Origin: Suilimivivens sp009774465 | GTDB taxonomy: Bacteria > Bacillota > Clostridia > Lachnospirales > Lachnospiraceae | DNA: 64,000 bases | NCBI GenBank assembly: GCA_947382645.1 | Contig: CANDAE010000014.1 | Location: 35,436-99,435 of the forward strand | Direction: 5' to 3' | Part shown: positions 54,096-61,753 of the stretch, piece after piece | How the letters are laid out: every line of letters begins with the position of its first letter | How positions within the stretch are numbered: position 1 is the stretch's first letter | Made by a program: the position numbers and the translations under genes | The notes under the pieces: model-generated | The model's input: the letters and a program-made list of their open reading frames with translations, nothing else | Databases searched by the model: none | What the model was told of the DNA's origin: nothing

Positions 54096-54818
54096 ATGAG
54101 TATATACATGAGAGCAATACAGGAATTTTTATACCAGATAAGAATTGACAGTATTTTCGAGCTGCTGGCATATATCGGTTTTTTCTATTTCCTTTTTAAA
54201 AGATTTATACTGCGCAAGGCGCCGGTTCCCTCAAGTGCTTTTAAGAGTGTTCCCAAAGATCTTTTAGAAGAATGTGTGGAGTTATTAAAAAAGAAAGAAA
54301 AAACAGATTATGAAGCATATACGATTCCGGAAGATATTTTAAAAGAATTGAAAAATGATCTTGGAAATGAGGAGAATTTAAAGCGGCTTTTGTGCAGCAT
54401 CTGCGCCCATCTTGGCATAGACGGAGGCTTTATTAAGCTGGTGGTGGAAGATACTTTTATGTCGGATAAGGCAGGGGAAATAGCAACAGATCTGGCATTT
54501 ACCACAATTCGGCTGGAATTAAAGCCCCACTACACTCCGGAGGCGGTGATTGCCGTTTTGGCTCATGAGGCAGTTCATTTGCATTTGTATTATGAAGGAA
54601 TCCGAATGAGGGATACATGGGAAAATGAAATTTTGACAGATACTGCGGCAGTTTACTGTGGTTTTGGAGAATATATTTATGCAGGATACGCGGTGATGCG
54701 TGGAGAATTTGCTTTTTCCTATCAGAAAGTAGGGTATATCCGGCAGGAAGATGTGCAATATATATGGAAGATTATGCAGGAAAGGTTGAATAAAAATGAG
54801 AATTGGAATGGGATATGA
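54096..54818 (+). CDS. Membrane protein with HExxH metalloprotease motif
   Basis: A 240-residue protein. One N-terminal helix (about residues 21-38) is followed by a soluble domain in which VLAHEAVHLHLYY carries HExxH and ILTDTAAVYCGFGEY an Asp typical of the third ligand region. It resembles small zincin-like peptidases, but no family is recognised. The ATG at 54096 overlaps the end of the 11-codon frame behind the nucleotidyltransferase gene, and its 3' end overlaps ispF by 23 bases. Confidence 0.65.
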   Translation: MSIYMRAIQEFLYQIRIDSIFELLAYIGFFYFLFKRFILRKAPVPSSAFKSVPKDLLEECVELLKKKEKTDYEAYTIPEDILKELKNDLGNEENLKRLLCSICAHLGIDGGFIKLVVEDTFMSDKAGEIATDLAFTTIRLELKPHYTPEAVIAVLAHEAVHLHLYYEGIRMRDTWENEILTDTAAVYCGFGEYIYAGYAVMRGEFAFSYQKVGYIRQEDVQYIWKIMQERLNKNENWNGI

Positions 54819-55344
54819 TGTACACAAACTGGTTGAGGACAGGAAGCTGATCGTGGGAGGTGTGGAAATTCCTTATGAAAAGGGGCTGCTTGGCCACTCG
54901 GATGCGGATGTGCTTCTTCATGCAATTATGGATGCCCTTTTAGGGGCGGCAGCGCTGGGGGATATAGGAAAGCATTTTCCAGACACTGATCCTGCTTATA
55001 AGGGAATTTCATCCATCAAGCTTTTGGAACAGGTAGGGAAGCTTTTGGAAGAAAATTTGTTTTTGATTGAAAATATTGATGCCACGATTATCGCACAGGC
55101 GCCGAAAATGCGTCCCTTTATTGATTCCATGAGAAAAAACATTGCGGATGCGCTGGGAATTACCCTGGAGCAGGTCAATGTAAAGGCTACCACGGAAGAA
55201 GGACTGGGCTTTACCGGAAGCGGGGAAGGAATTTCTTCTCAGGCAATCTGCCTTCTTACAAGTCCGGTGAACTTAGGGTGCGAAGATGTGACAAGGAGAG
55301 GATGCGCAGGGTGTGAAGGATGCCCGAAAAGAGAAAATAGTTGA
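54796..55344 (+). CDS. ispF: 2-C-methyl-D-erythritol 2,4-cyclodiphosphate synthase
   Basis: A 182-residue zinc enzyme of the non-mevalonate isoprenoid pathway, forming the cyclic diphosphate from the CDP-methylerythritol 2-phosphate. GMGYDVHKL carries the Asp and His zinc ligands, LGHSDADVLLHAIMDALLG the active-site loop, and NVKATTEEGLGFTG the late motif. Usual IspF proteins are about 155-160 residues. Here a C-terminal tail of about 25 residues with four Cys (GCEDVTRRGCAGCEGC) is added. It overlaps the preceding metalloprotease gene by 23 bases. Confidence 0.95.
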   Translation: MRIGMGYDVHKLVEDRKLIVGGVEIPYEKGLLGHSDADVLLHAIMDALLGAAALGDIGKHFPDTDPAYKGISSIKLLEQVGKLLEENLFLIENIDATIIAQAPKMRPFIDSMRKNIADALGITLEQVNVKATTEEGLGFTGSGEGISSQAICLLTSPVNLGCEDVTRRGCAGCEGCPKRENS

Positions 55345-55446
55345 TACTATTTTTATGCTCGGATATGTTTATACATTTCCTATAGCAAGTGGTTGTATAG
55401 CATTGATCCCTAATGGGCAGAATAGATTAAAGGATGATAAAGGCAG

Positions 55447-55480
55447 CTCCAGTGAATGAATATTCACTGGAGTGTTCATA
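55447..55480 (+). terminator. Hairpin after ispF, probable terminator
   Basis: CTCCAGTGAAT (55447-55457) and ATTCACTGGAG (55462-55472) form an 11-bp stem with a four-base loop, followed by TGTTCAT rather than a clean U-run. It separates ispF from the convergent GNAT gene. Confidence 0.55.
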
Positions 55481-55521
55481 TGCTTCTTTTAGCTTTTCAT
55501 TCGATAGATAGTACGTGTGCA

Positions 55522-56010
55522 TCAATTATCATTTTTCTTTTCCTCACTTAGAATCTTAATCATAAACAAGCAAGGATTTTCCTCATCCCAAAAGGTTGTA
55601 AACACTTCTAATGGATAAAAACCTTCTTTGTTATAAAATGCTCTTGTAGCATTATAAGGTTCATATTCTGCTGATTCATCCAATGTCTTCACCGTCAAAA
55701 ACTTATAATCGTTTTTTACACAATATTGAACACAAGCCATAATTAATTGGTGTCCTATCCCCATTCTATGATATTCTCTTAGAACTCCCAAATTATAAAT
55801 GTCAGCGGTATATATATTATGAATTTTCAACACTGCAAATCCGACCGATTTACCATCATCATATGCTACAATAAAAGGATATTTCCTATGTATGATCGAT
55901 TTATTTAAAATATCCTCCGGTGGTGAGAACCACTCTGGTAATTCATTCATAATATCTAAAGTTACTCTTGTCTTTTCTTCTTGATTCTCAATAAATTTAA
56001 TCTCTATCAT
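55522..56010 (-). CDS. GNAT-family N-acetyltransferase
   Basis: A 162-residue acetyltransferase. ADIYNLGVLREYHRMGIGHQL has the acetyl-CoA loop (R/Q-x-x-G-x-G/A) and TRAFYNKEGFYPLEVF the usual C-terminal strand. GGAGG precedes ATG 56010, which is better than the upstream start at 56031. The substrate is unknown; the C-terminal WDEENPCLFMIK resembles a widely distributed Firmicutes subgroup. An attenuator directly upstream suggests inducible expression. Confidence 0.85.
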   Translation of the reverse strand: MIEIKFIENQEEKTRVTLDIMNELPEWFSPPEDILNKSIIHRKYPFIVAYDDGKSVGFAVLKIHNIYTADIYNLGVLREYHRMGIGHQLIMACVQYCVKNDYKFLTVKTLDESAEYEPYNATRAFYNKEGFYPLEVFTTFWDEENPCLFMIKILSEEKKNDN

Positions 56011-56036
56011 TTTTCCTCCAACTTCTAACAAGGCAC

Positions 56037-56100
56037 AAAAAAGCTACAGAAATTACTCTGTAGCCAAACATCAACTATATACAGAGCAAAAATCATTCAT
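56037..56100 (-). promoter_or_regulatory. Transcription attenuator with leader ORF upstream of the GNAT gene
   Basis: On the minus strand a nine-residue leader frame, MNDFCSVYS (ATG 56100, stop 56073-56071), overlaps TTGCTCTGTA (56089-56080). This can pair with TACAGAGTAA (56062-56053) as a 10-bp antiterminator with one G-U pair. The same TACAGA alternatively forms a terminator, GCTACAGA (56064-56057) with TCTGTAGC (56050-56043), followed by six U. The two structures are mutually exclusive. No clear ribosome site precedes the leader ATG and no promoter was found. Confidence 0.6.
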
Positions 56101-56485
56101 GACATCAAAATAAAAACCGTATTCACAGTCTCTTACTTTCTATTCATTTCTGATTGTTTGCTCTTTCCGTCTATTTTCCTATCAGTAACGATAGTACGAT
56201 AATCGGGTTAATCACTTCCTTTTCCTATAATGTTGCCTTGTCATATGTAATGTTACCACACTACTGCCCCAAATGTAAACAGGAAATGAGAAAACTCTTT
56301 TTCTCTTTTTATGAAAAAATTTCAAGTACAGCCTATTTCCTGATTGTCTCCCAAAGACAAGGCATGAAAAGGTGCAGACAATTTCCATGAAATAGTGTAT
56401 AAAGGTGCAAATAAGTCCTGGATTTACTTGATAATTGGTGCGGGAAATGTTATTATGCTGATAACAAAGGCTTGGAGGTTTATCT
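56101..56485. other. Intergenic region, no gene seen
   Basis: About 385 bases between the attenuator leader and the ATPase gene. It is AT-rich, with scattered short frames on both strands and no ribosome sites or family similarity. The promoters for the divergent genes must lie here, but none stands out. Confidence 0.5.
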
Positions 56486-57847
56486 ATGGAACGAATTGCA
56501 TTGCAAAAACTGATAGACTGGAACAATAACAAACGCAGGAAACCTTTGATTGTCTGGGGGGCAAGACAGGTTGGTAAAACCTATCTTGTTCAAAAGCTTT
56601 TTGCTGAAACATATTATAAAAACAACTATATTTATGTAGATTGCAAAATAGAAGATGAGATTCGTGAGTTCTGTTCTAAAACCGCCAATGCAGAAAAAAT
56701 CATTGAATATATTTCGTTACGCAAAGGAAAACAAATCAATGAAAAGACTTTGTTGATCTTCGACGAAGTGCAGGAATGCTTAAACATAGTTTCTTCCCTT
56801 AAATATTTTTGTCAGGATTTTAGAGAAATTCCTGTTATTGCAACCGGCTCAATGGTGCGTATTAAGCTTCAAAGAAAAACACATAAAAGAGGTTCGCGGG
56901 AAAACAATAAATTTCTTTTTCCGGTAGGCAAAATCAATCAAATAACGATTTATCCCATGACCTTTGATGAATTTTTGATGAACAGCAATAAAATGCTTTA
57001 TGATGCTGTCAAAAAGGCGTATGAAAACAGGCAGCCTTTGGAAAAGCTAATTCATGAATTAGCAATGGAGCAAATATATAAGTATCTGCTTGTAGGGGGC
57101 ATGCCCGAAGCAGTTGAAGCCTATATTGACGATAATAATATTCTTGAAGCAAGAGAAATTCTCAAGGCTTTGTATGATAATTATCTATCCGATATGGAAC
57201 TTTATCAGGCAAGCCCGGAAGCAATACTGCGTTCTCGAGCCCTGTTCCAAAATATTTATAAAGAGCTTAATAAAGAAAGCAAAAACTTTTCACCGGGACT
57301 CATTGAAGAAAAAAGTAAAACAAGGGATTATGCAACTTCTATTCAATGGCTCACAATGGCACATATTGTAAATCAATCTTTTCAATTAAAAGAGCATATT
57401 ACAATGCCGCTTATGCCGGATGGAGAAAGCAGTTTTCGTCTATTTCTTGGCGATATTGGTATGTTTTCGTATCAAAGCGGTATCAATGCCGCCTCGTTTA
57501 TTTCAAGCGAAAGAGAAAACACCTTGTCGGGCATATTTTTTGAAAATTTTGTAGCTAATGAATTGATTGCAAAAGAGCATAAATTGTTCTATTGGCGTGG
57601 TAAGACATCTTCTGAACTTGAATTTATTGTCGAGTCAAATAATAAACTGTATCCGATAGATGTCAAAAAGGGCAAAGGTACACTTAACTCCCTTGAAAAA
57701 TTCTCAAATCACAACAAGTTTGAATATGCCATTAAGGTTTCTAAAAATAATTATGGCTGTAATTTCGAGCAAAAGCTGCTCACTGTGCCATTTTACTTTA
57801 TCCCATTTGTATCAAAAGATCTTGCAGATGGAATAATGAAAATATAA
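56486..57847 (+). CDS. AAA ATPase with DUF4143 domain
   Basis: A 453-residue protein. Residues 1-160 are an AAA_14-type ATPase with IVWGARQVGKTYLVQ (Walker A) and TLLIFDEVQECL (Walker B), then VIATGSMVR. Residues 215-400 form the DUF4143 region, with LLVGGMPEAVEAY, FENFVANELIAK and FYWRGKTSSELEFIVESN, a PD-(D/E)XK-like stretch. These ATPases are common in anaerobes and usually of unknown function. GGAGG precedes the ATG. The codon use and AT content suggest accessory origin. Confidence 0.88.
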   Translation: MERIALQKLIDWNNNKRRKPLIVWGARQVGKTYLVQKLFAETYYKNNYIYVDCKIEDEIREFCSKTANAEKIIEYISLRKGKQINEKTLLIFDEVQECLNIVSSLKYFCQDFREIPVIATGSMVRIKLQRKTHKRGSRENNKFLFPVGKINQITIYPMTFDEFLMNSNKMLYDAVKKAYENRQPLEKLIHELAMEQIYKYLLVGGMPEAVEAYIDDNNILEAREILKALYDNYLSDMELYQASPEAILRSRALFQNIYKELNKESKNFSPGLIEEKSKTRDYATSIQWLTMAHIVNQSFQLKEHITMPLMPDGESSFRLFLGDIGMFSYQSGINAASFISSERENTLSGIFFENFVANELIAKEHKLFYWRGKTSSELEFIVESNNKLYPIDVKKGKGTLNSLEKFSNHNKFEYAIKVSKNNYGCNFEQKLLTVPFYFIPFVSKDLADGIMKI

Positions 57848-57866
57848 CACTTTTCAGGAAAACAGG

Positions 57867-57895
57867 TTGACAAAACAGGCGCTTTTGCATATGCT
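57867..57895 (+). promoter_or_regulatory. Promoter of the cysE T-box transcript
   Basis: Consensus TTGACA (57867-57872) and TATGCT (57890-57895) with a 17-base spacer put the start near 57902, about 45 bases before T-box stem I. Confidence 0.6.
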
Positions 57896-57945
57896 GATAA
57901 TGTAAAAAGATTTTCCGGTTGATAAACGTAAATATAGTAAGATAA

Positions 57946-58215
57946 ATGCAAAGAACGGAAAGAGTACATTACTGCTGTATGCGAATACATGCAGGTGTTT
58001 TCAAAGAGAGGGGATGCCGTCGGCTGAAAGCATTCCTGTAAACAGGTAATGGAAGTGCATCCGGGAGCAGGTTTTGTGAATGAAAATGCCAATACAGAGC
58101 ATTTAGTAACAGGACACGTATTCACACGTTACGTGCAATGAGTGAAGGCAGCAGCCTTTAGTAGAGTGGAACCGCGGATAACTTCGTCTCTAGGGAATGA
58201 AGTTATCCTTTTTTT
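57946..58215 (+). ncRNA. T-box riboswitch, cysteine-specific
   Basis: The leader has a GGAAAGAGTAC loop-E region and an AGAGAGG...GGCTGAAAG distal stem I region. The specifier segment GGAAGTGCATCC gives the triplet TGC (58056-58058, Cys), and the T-box is AGAGTGGAACCGCGG (58163-58177). The terminator is GGATAACTTC (58176-58185) with GAAGTTATCC (58199-58208) and seven U. The bulge TGGA pairs with UCCA, which fits the U discriminator of tRNA-Cys. Uncharged tRNA-Cys should prevent termination and switch on cysE and cysS. Confidence 0.93.
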
Positions 58216-58241
58216 GTCAGCCGGATTAAAGGAGCAATCAA

Positions 58242-58913
58242 GTGGGATTTATAAAAAGAATAAAAGAGGAAGTTGCCATCATCCGGCAGCGGGATCCGGC
58301 AATTCATTCAGCGATGGAGGTTTTTCTTTACCCCAGCTTCAAAGTCATGCTGCATTACCGCACCGCCCATAAGCTGTATCTGAACAAACATTATTTTCTT
58401 GCAAGATGGGTTTCCCAGCGGGGGGCAAGAAAGACAGGGATAGAGATTCACCCTGGTGCACAGATTGGCAAAGGATTTTTTATTGATCATGGAAACGGTG
58501 TTATTATAGGAGAAACAACGATTATAGGAGATAATGTGACTCTGTATCAGGGGGTAACCCTTGGCGGCACAGGAAAAGAGCAGGGAAAGCGTCATCCTAC
58601 CATAGGAAACAATGTGATGATCAGTGCCGGAGCCAAAGTATTAGGTTCCTTTAAAATTGGGGATAATTCCAAGATAGGAGCCGGAAGTGTGGTACTTGAG
58701 GAAGTGCCGCCCAACTCTACGGTAGTAGGAGTGCCGGGACGGGTGGTAAAGCGCAACAATAAAACGCTGCCTCAGGAAGAATTAGACCAGGTAGGACTGC
58801 CTGATCCAGTTATGGAGGATTTAACCGGCCTGCACCATGCAAATGCAGAGCTGACCAACCGGATTATTGATCTGGAAAGAGAATTACGTGAGATAAAAAA
58901 GAATGCGCCCTAA
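58242..58913 (+). CDS. cysE: Serine O-acetyltransferase
   Basis: A 223-residue cytosolic enzyme that acetylates L-serine, the first step of cysteine synthesis. LYPSFKVMLHYRTAHKLY is the helical N-terminal part; the left-handed beta-helix follows with IEIHPGAQIGKGFFIDHGNG and TLGGTGKEQGKRHP, and the C-terminus binds coenzyme A. It is the short (EpsC-type) form. The start is GTG with GGAG eight bases upstream. The T-box upstream regulates it. A C-terminal coiled-coil tail of about 40 residues is present. Confidence 0.96.
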   Translation: MGFIKRIKEEVAIIRQRDPAIHSAMEVFLYPSFKVMLHYRTAHKLYLNKHYFLARWVSQRGARKTGIEIHPGAQIGKGFFIDHGNGVIIGETTIIGDNVTLYQGVTLGGTGKEQGKRHPTIGNNVMISAGAKVLGSFKIGDNSKIGAGSVVLEEVPPNSTVVGVPGRVVKRNNKTLPQEELDQVGLPDPVMEDLTGLHHANAELTNRIIDLERELREIKKNAP

Positions 58914-58943
58914 AGCTTGGCGGTAAAGAAATGGAGGAACATG

Positions 58944-60353
58944 ATGAAAATTTATAACACACTGTCCAGGAGGAAAGAAGAGTTTGAACCTTTAGAGGAA
59001 GGAAAAGTAAAAATGTATGTGTGCGGGCCTACCGTATACAATTTAATTCATATCGGAAATGCACGTCCCATGATTGTGTTTGATACCGTTAGAAGGTATA
59101 TGGAGCACAGGGGATATGAGGTGAATTTCGTATCCAATTTTACAGATGTGGATGACAAGATCATCAAAAAAGCCATTGAGGAAGGTGTGGAAGCATCTGT
59201 TATCTCCGAGCGCTATATTGCAGAATGCAAGAAGGATATGCAGGCTCTTAATGTAAAGGAAGCCACTACCCATCCCAAGGCAACCCAGGAAATCTGCGGT
59301 ATGCTGGATATGATCGGTACCCTGATTGAAAAGGGGCATGCTTATGTGGCAGAGGATGGAACTGTTTACTACAGAACCAGAAGTTTTAAAGGATATGGAA
59401 AGCTTTCCCATAAAAATATTGACGATCTTCAGGGAGGAAACCGTTCCCTTTTGGTAAGCGGTGAAGACCAGAAGGAAGATCCCCTTGACTTTGTGCTCTG
59501 GAAACCGAAAAAAGACGGAGAGCCCTATTGGGAGTCGCCCTGGTGCAACGGACGCCCCGGCTGGCATATTGAATGTTCTGTTATGAGCAAGCGGTATCTG
59601 GGAGATGAGATTGATATTCATGCAGGAGGAGAAGACCTGATTTTCCCTCATCATGAAAATGAGATTGCACAGTCTGAGGCCGCCAACGACAAACCCTTTG
59701 CAAAATACTGGATGCATAATGCTTTTCTGAATATAGACAACAGAAAAATGTCCAAGTCGGCAGGAAATTTCTTTACCGTAAGAGACATCATTGAAAAATA
59801 TGATCCCCAGGTGCTGCGCTTTTTCATGCTTTCTGCCCATTACAGAAGCCCTTTGAATTTCAGTGCCGAGCTGATGGATGCAGCCGCAAACGGGTATGAC
59901 AGAATCGTGACCAGTGTCAGCAATTTAAATTATTTGCTTGAAAATGCAACTTCTGATACAATGAGTGAGGAAGAAAAAAAGCTGGCGGAGGAAGCAAAAG
60001 GCTTTATTACTAAGTTTGATGAGGCAATGGATGACGATTTCAACACTGCCGATGCGATTGCCGCTATTTTTGAACTGGTAAAATTTGTAAATACCAATAC
60101 GGATGCAGAAAGCAGCAGGGAATATTTAAAAGCACTTAAAGAAGAGCTGGTGCTATTATCCGATATCTGTGGTTTGCTCGTTGAGAAAAAGCAGGAAATG
60201 CTGGATGGAGATATTGAAGCTTTAATCGAAGAGCGTCAGGCGGCAAGAAAAGCGAAAAATTTCCAGCGCGCAGACGAAATCAGAAATGAGCTTTTAGGTA
60301 AGGGAATTATTCTCGAGGATACCCGTGAAGGAGTAAAATGGAAGAGAGCATAA
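58944..60353 (+). CDS. cysS: Cysteinyl-tRNA synthetase
   Basis: A 469-residue class I synthetase. CGPTVYNLIHIGNARP carries the HIGH motif, GEDLIFPHHENEIAQSE the zinc-binding and specificity region, and KMSKSAGN the KMSKS loop. Zinc-site Cys and His are present. Spacing to GGAGG favours ATG 58944 over 58941. It lies 30 bases after cysE and shares its T-box transcript, coupling cysteine supply to its use. The stop overlaps mrnC by 16 bases. Confidence 0.97.
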   Translation: MKIYNTLSRRKEEFEPLEEGKVKMYVCGPTVYNLIHIGNARPMIVFDTVRRYMEHRGYEVNFVSNFTDVDDKIIKKAIEEGVEASVISERYIAECKKDMQALNVKEATTHPKATQEICGMLDMIGTLIEKGHAYVAEDGTVYYRTRSFKGYGKLSHKNIDDLQGGNRSLLVSGEDQKEDPLDFVLWKPKKDGEPYWESPWCNGRPGWHIECSVMSKRYLGDEIDIHAGGEDLIFPHHENEIAQSEAANDKPFAKYWMHNAFLNIDNRKMSKSAGNFFTVRDIIEKYDPQVLRFFMLSAHYRSPLNFSAELMDAAANGYDRIVTSVSNLNYLLENATSDTMSEEEKKLAEEAKGFITKFDEAMDDDFNTADAIAAIFELVKFVNTNTDAESSREYLKALKEELVLLSDICGLLVEKKQEMLDGDIEALIEERQAARKAKNFQRADEIRNELLGKGIILEDTREGVKWKRA

Positions 60354-60769
60354 GCTTTTTAAATTTAATCAATAAAAGTTTTGACTTAAAAGAGGTGGAT
60401 ATCAGGACATATTCACCTCTTACGCTTGCATATATTGGTGATGCGGTTTATGATTTGATATTCCGTACCGTGGTAGTGGAAAAGGGAAATACCTCACCCA
60501 ATAAACTGCATATGCGCACGGTAAAGTATGTGAAAGCGCCTGCTCAGGCGCTTTTAATTGAAAAAATTATGGATCAGCTTAATAAGGACGAGCTGGCAGT
60601 GTATAAACGGGGAAAAAATGCAAAGCCTTATACTATGGCGAAAAATGCAACTACAGGAGAATACAAAAAAGCCACCGGATTGGAAGCTTTAATCGGATTT
60701 CTGTATTTAACAGATCAAATGGAGCGGATTTTGGAATTGATTCAAATTGGTTTACATAAAATGGAGTAG
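60338..60769 (+). CDS. mrnC: Mini-ribonuclease 3
   Basis: A 143-residue RNase III-like dimeric enzyme that lacks the double-stranded RNA-binding domain and matures 23S rRNA. LTLAYIGDAVYDLIFRT holds the RNase III signature Asp region and GLEALIGFLYL the second catalytic motif. It follows cysS with overlapping ends, as in Bacillus and Clostridium. Confidence 0.95.
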   Translation: MEESISFLNLINKSFDLKEVDIRTYSPLTLAYIGDAVYDLIFRTVVVEKGNTSPNKLHMRTVKYVKAPAQALLIEKIMDQLNKDELAVYKRGKNAKPYTMAKNATTGEYKKATGLEALIGFLYLTDQMERILELIQIGLHKME

Positions 60770-60863
60770 AGGACATGCCCCGCTATAAAGACAGGCTTGG
60801 CGAAAAAGATGCGCGCAGATGTAAGACGCGGGGAGGCGTGCAGGAAAGGTGTGATTATAGAAA

Positions 60864-61610
60864 ATGGAAGGAAATGTAAATGAATTTAAAATAGAAGGAA
60901 GAAATGCAGTAATAGAAGCTTTTCGTGCCGGGAAACCTGTTGACAGGGTTTATATATTGGATGGCTGTCAGGACGGGCCTGTTTTGACCATTAAAAGGCA
61001 GGCGAGAAAACAGGATGTGCAGATTAAGTACGTAACCAGGGAGCGACTTGACCAGATGTCGGAAACCGGAAGACATCAGGGGGTTATTGCATGTGCGGCA
61101 GCCTATGAATATGCAGAGATTGAGGACATGTTTCAGCTTGCGGAAAAAAAGGGGGAAGCGCCTTTTTTGATTCTGCTGGATAATATCGAAGATCCCCATA
61201 ATTTGGGGGCTATTATTCGGACTGCAAATCTTGCAGGCGCGCATGGAGTGATTATTCCCAAAAACCGGGCGGCGGGCCTTACTGCAACTGTGGCAAAAAC
61301 GTCGGCAGGCGCCCTGAACTATACGCCTGTTGCGAAGGTAACTAATTTAGCTTCCACCATAGAAGAATTAAAGGGGCGGGGGCTTTGGTTTGTGTGTGCC
61401 GATATGAATGGCACGAGGATGTATGATTTGAATTTGACAGGGGCCATCGGCCTTGTGATTGGAAATGAGGGAGAAGGGGTAGGCAGGCTTGTAAAGGAAA
61501 AGTGTGACATGGCGGCCGCCATACCCATGCAGGGAGATATTGATTCGTTGAATGCTTCTGTGGCAGCAGGCGTATTGGCTTATGAGATTGTCCGGCAGAG
61601 GCTTGGATAG
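60864..61610 (+). CDS. rlmB: 23S rRNA (guanosine-2'-O-)-methyltransferase RlmB
   Basis: A 248-residue SpoU-family methyltransferase. The N-terminal substrate domain (FKIEGRNAVIEAFRAG) is followed by the knotted catalytic domain, with NIEDPHNLGAIIRTA (motif 1), LVIGNEGEGV (motif 2) and IPMQGDIDSLNASVA (motif 3) with the catalytic Ser/Asn. It methylates G2251 of 23S rRNA. It starts 94 bases after mrnC and keeps the usual Firmicutes order. Confidence 0.95.
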   Translation: MEGNVNEFKIEGRNAVIEAFRAGKPVDRVYILDGCQDGPVLTIKRQARKQDVQIKYVTRERLDQMSETGRHQGVIACAAAYEYAEIEDMFQLAEKKGEAPFLILLDNIEDPHNLGAIIRTANLAGAHGVIIPKNRAAGLTATVAKTSAGALNYTPVAKVTNLASTIEELKGRGLWFVCADMNGTRMYDLNLTGAIGLVIGNEGEGVGRLVKEKCDMAAAIPMQGDIDSLNASVAAGVLAYEIVRQRLG

Positions 61611-61631
61611 AAAGGTGAATTTAAGATTTGC

Positions 61632-61740
61632 GGCTTTGCCAGTGCAAAGCCATGCCCCTTGTGGGCAAAAGTGCCGAAATGAGGTAAAGGTTGAAAGAAA
61701 AGCACTTTCAACTATTGATTTTAAGTCCGCTAAAGCGGAC
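61632..61740. other. Hairpin-rich intergenic region
   Basis: Three inverted repeats lie between rlmB and the SGNH gene: GGCTTTG/CAAAGCC (61632-61651), GTTGAAAG/CTTTCAAC (61690-61712) and GTCCGCT/AGCGGAC (61725-61740). None has a U-run. The 13-mer GAAATGAGGTAAA at 61676-61688 recurs before sigH. Confidence 0.5.
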
Positions 61741-61753
61741 ATGAGGTATAAAA

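Noticed and set aside
54067..54099. An 11-codon frame behind the nucleotidyltransferase gene.
   Set aside because: Too short to annotate; mentioned only as a possible HEPN leftover.
56080..56108. TTGATG and TATAGT in the GNAT leader as a promoter.
   Set aside because: The spacer is about 23 bases and the -10 would sit within the antiterminator arm.
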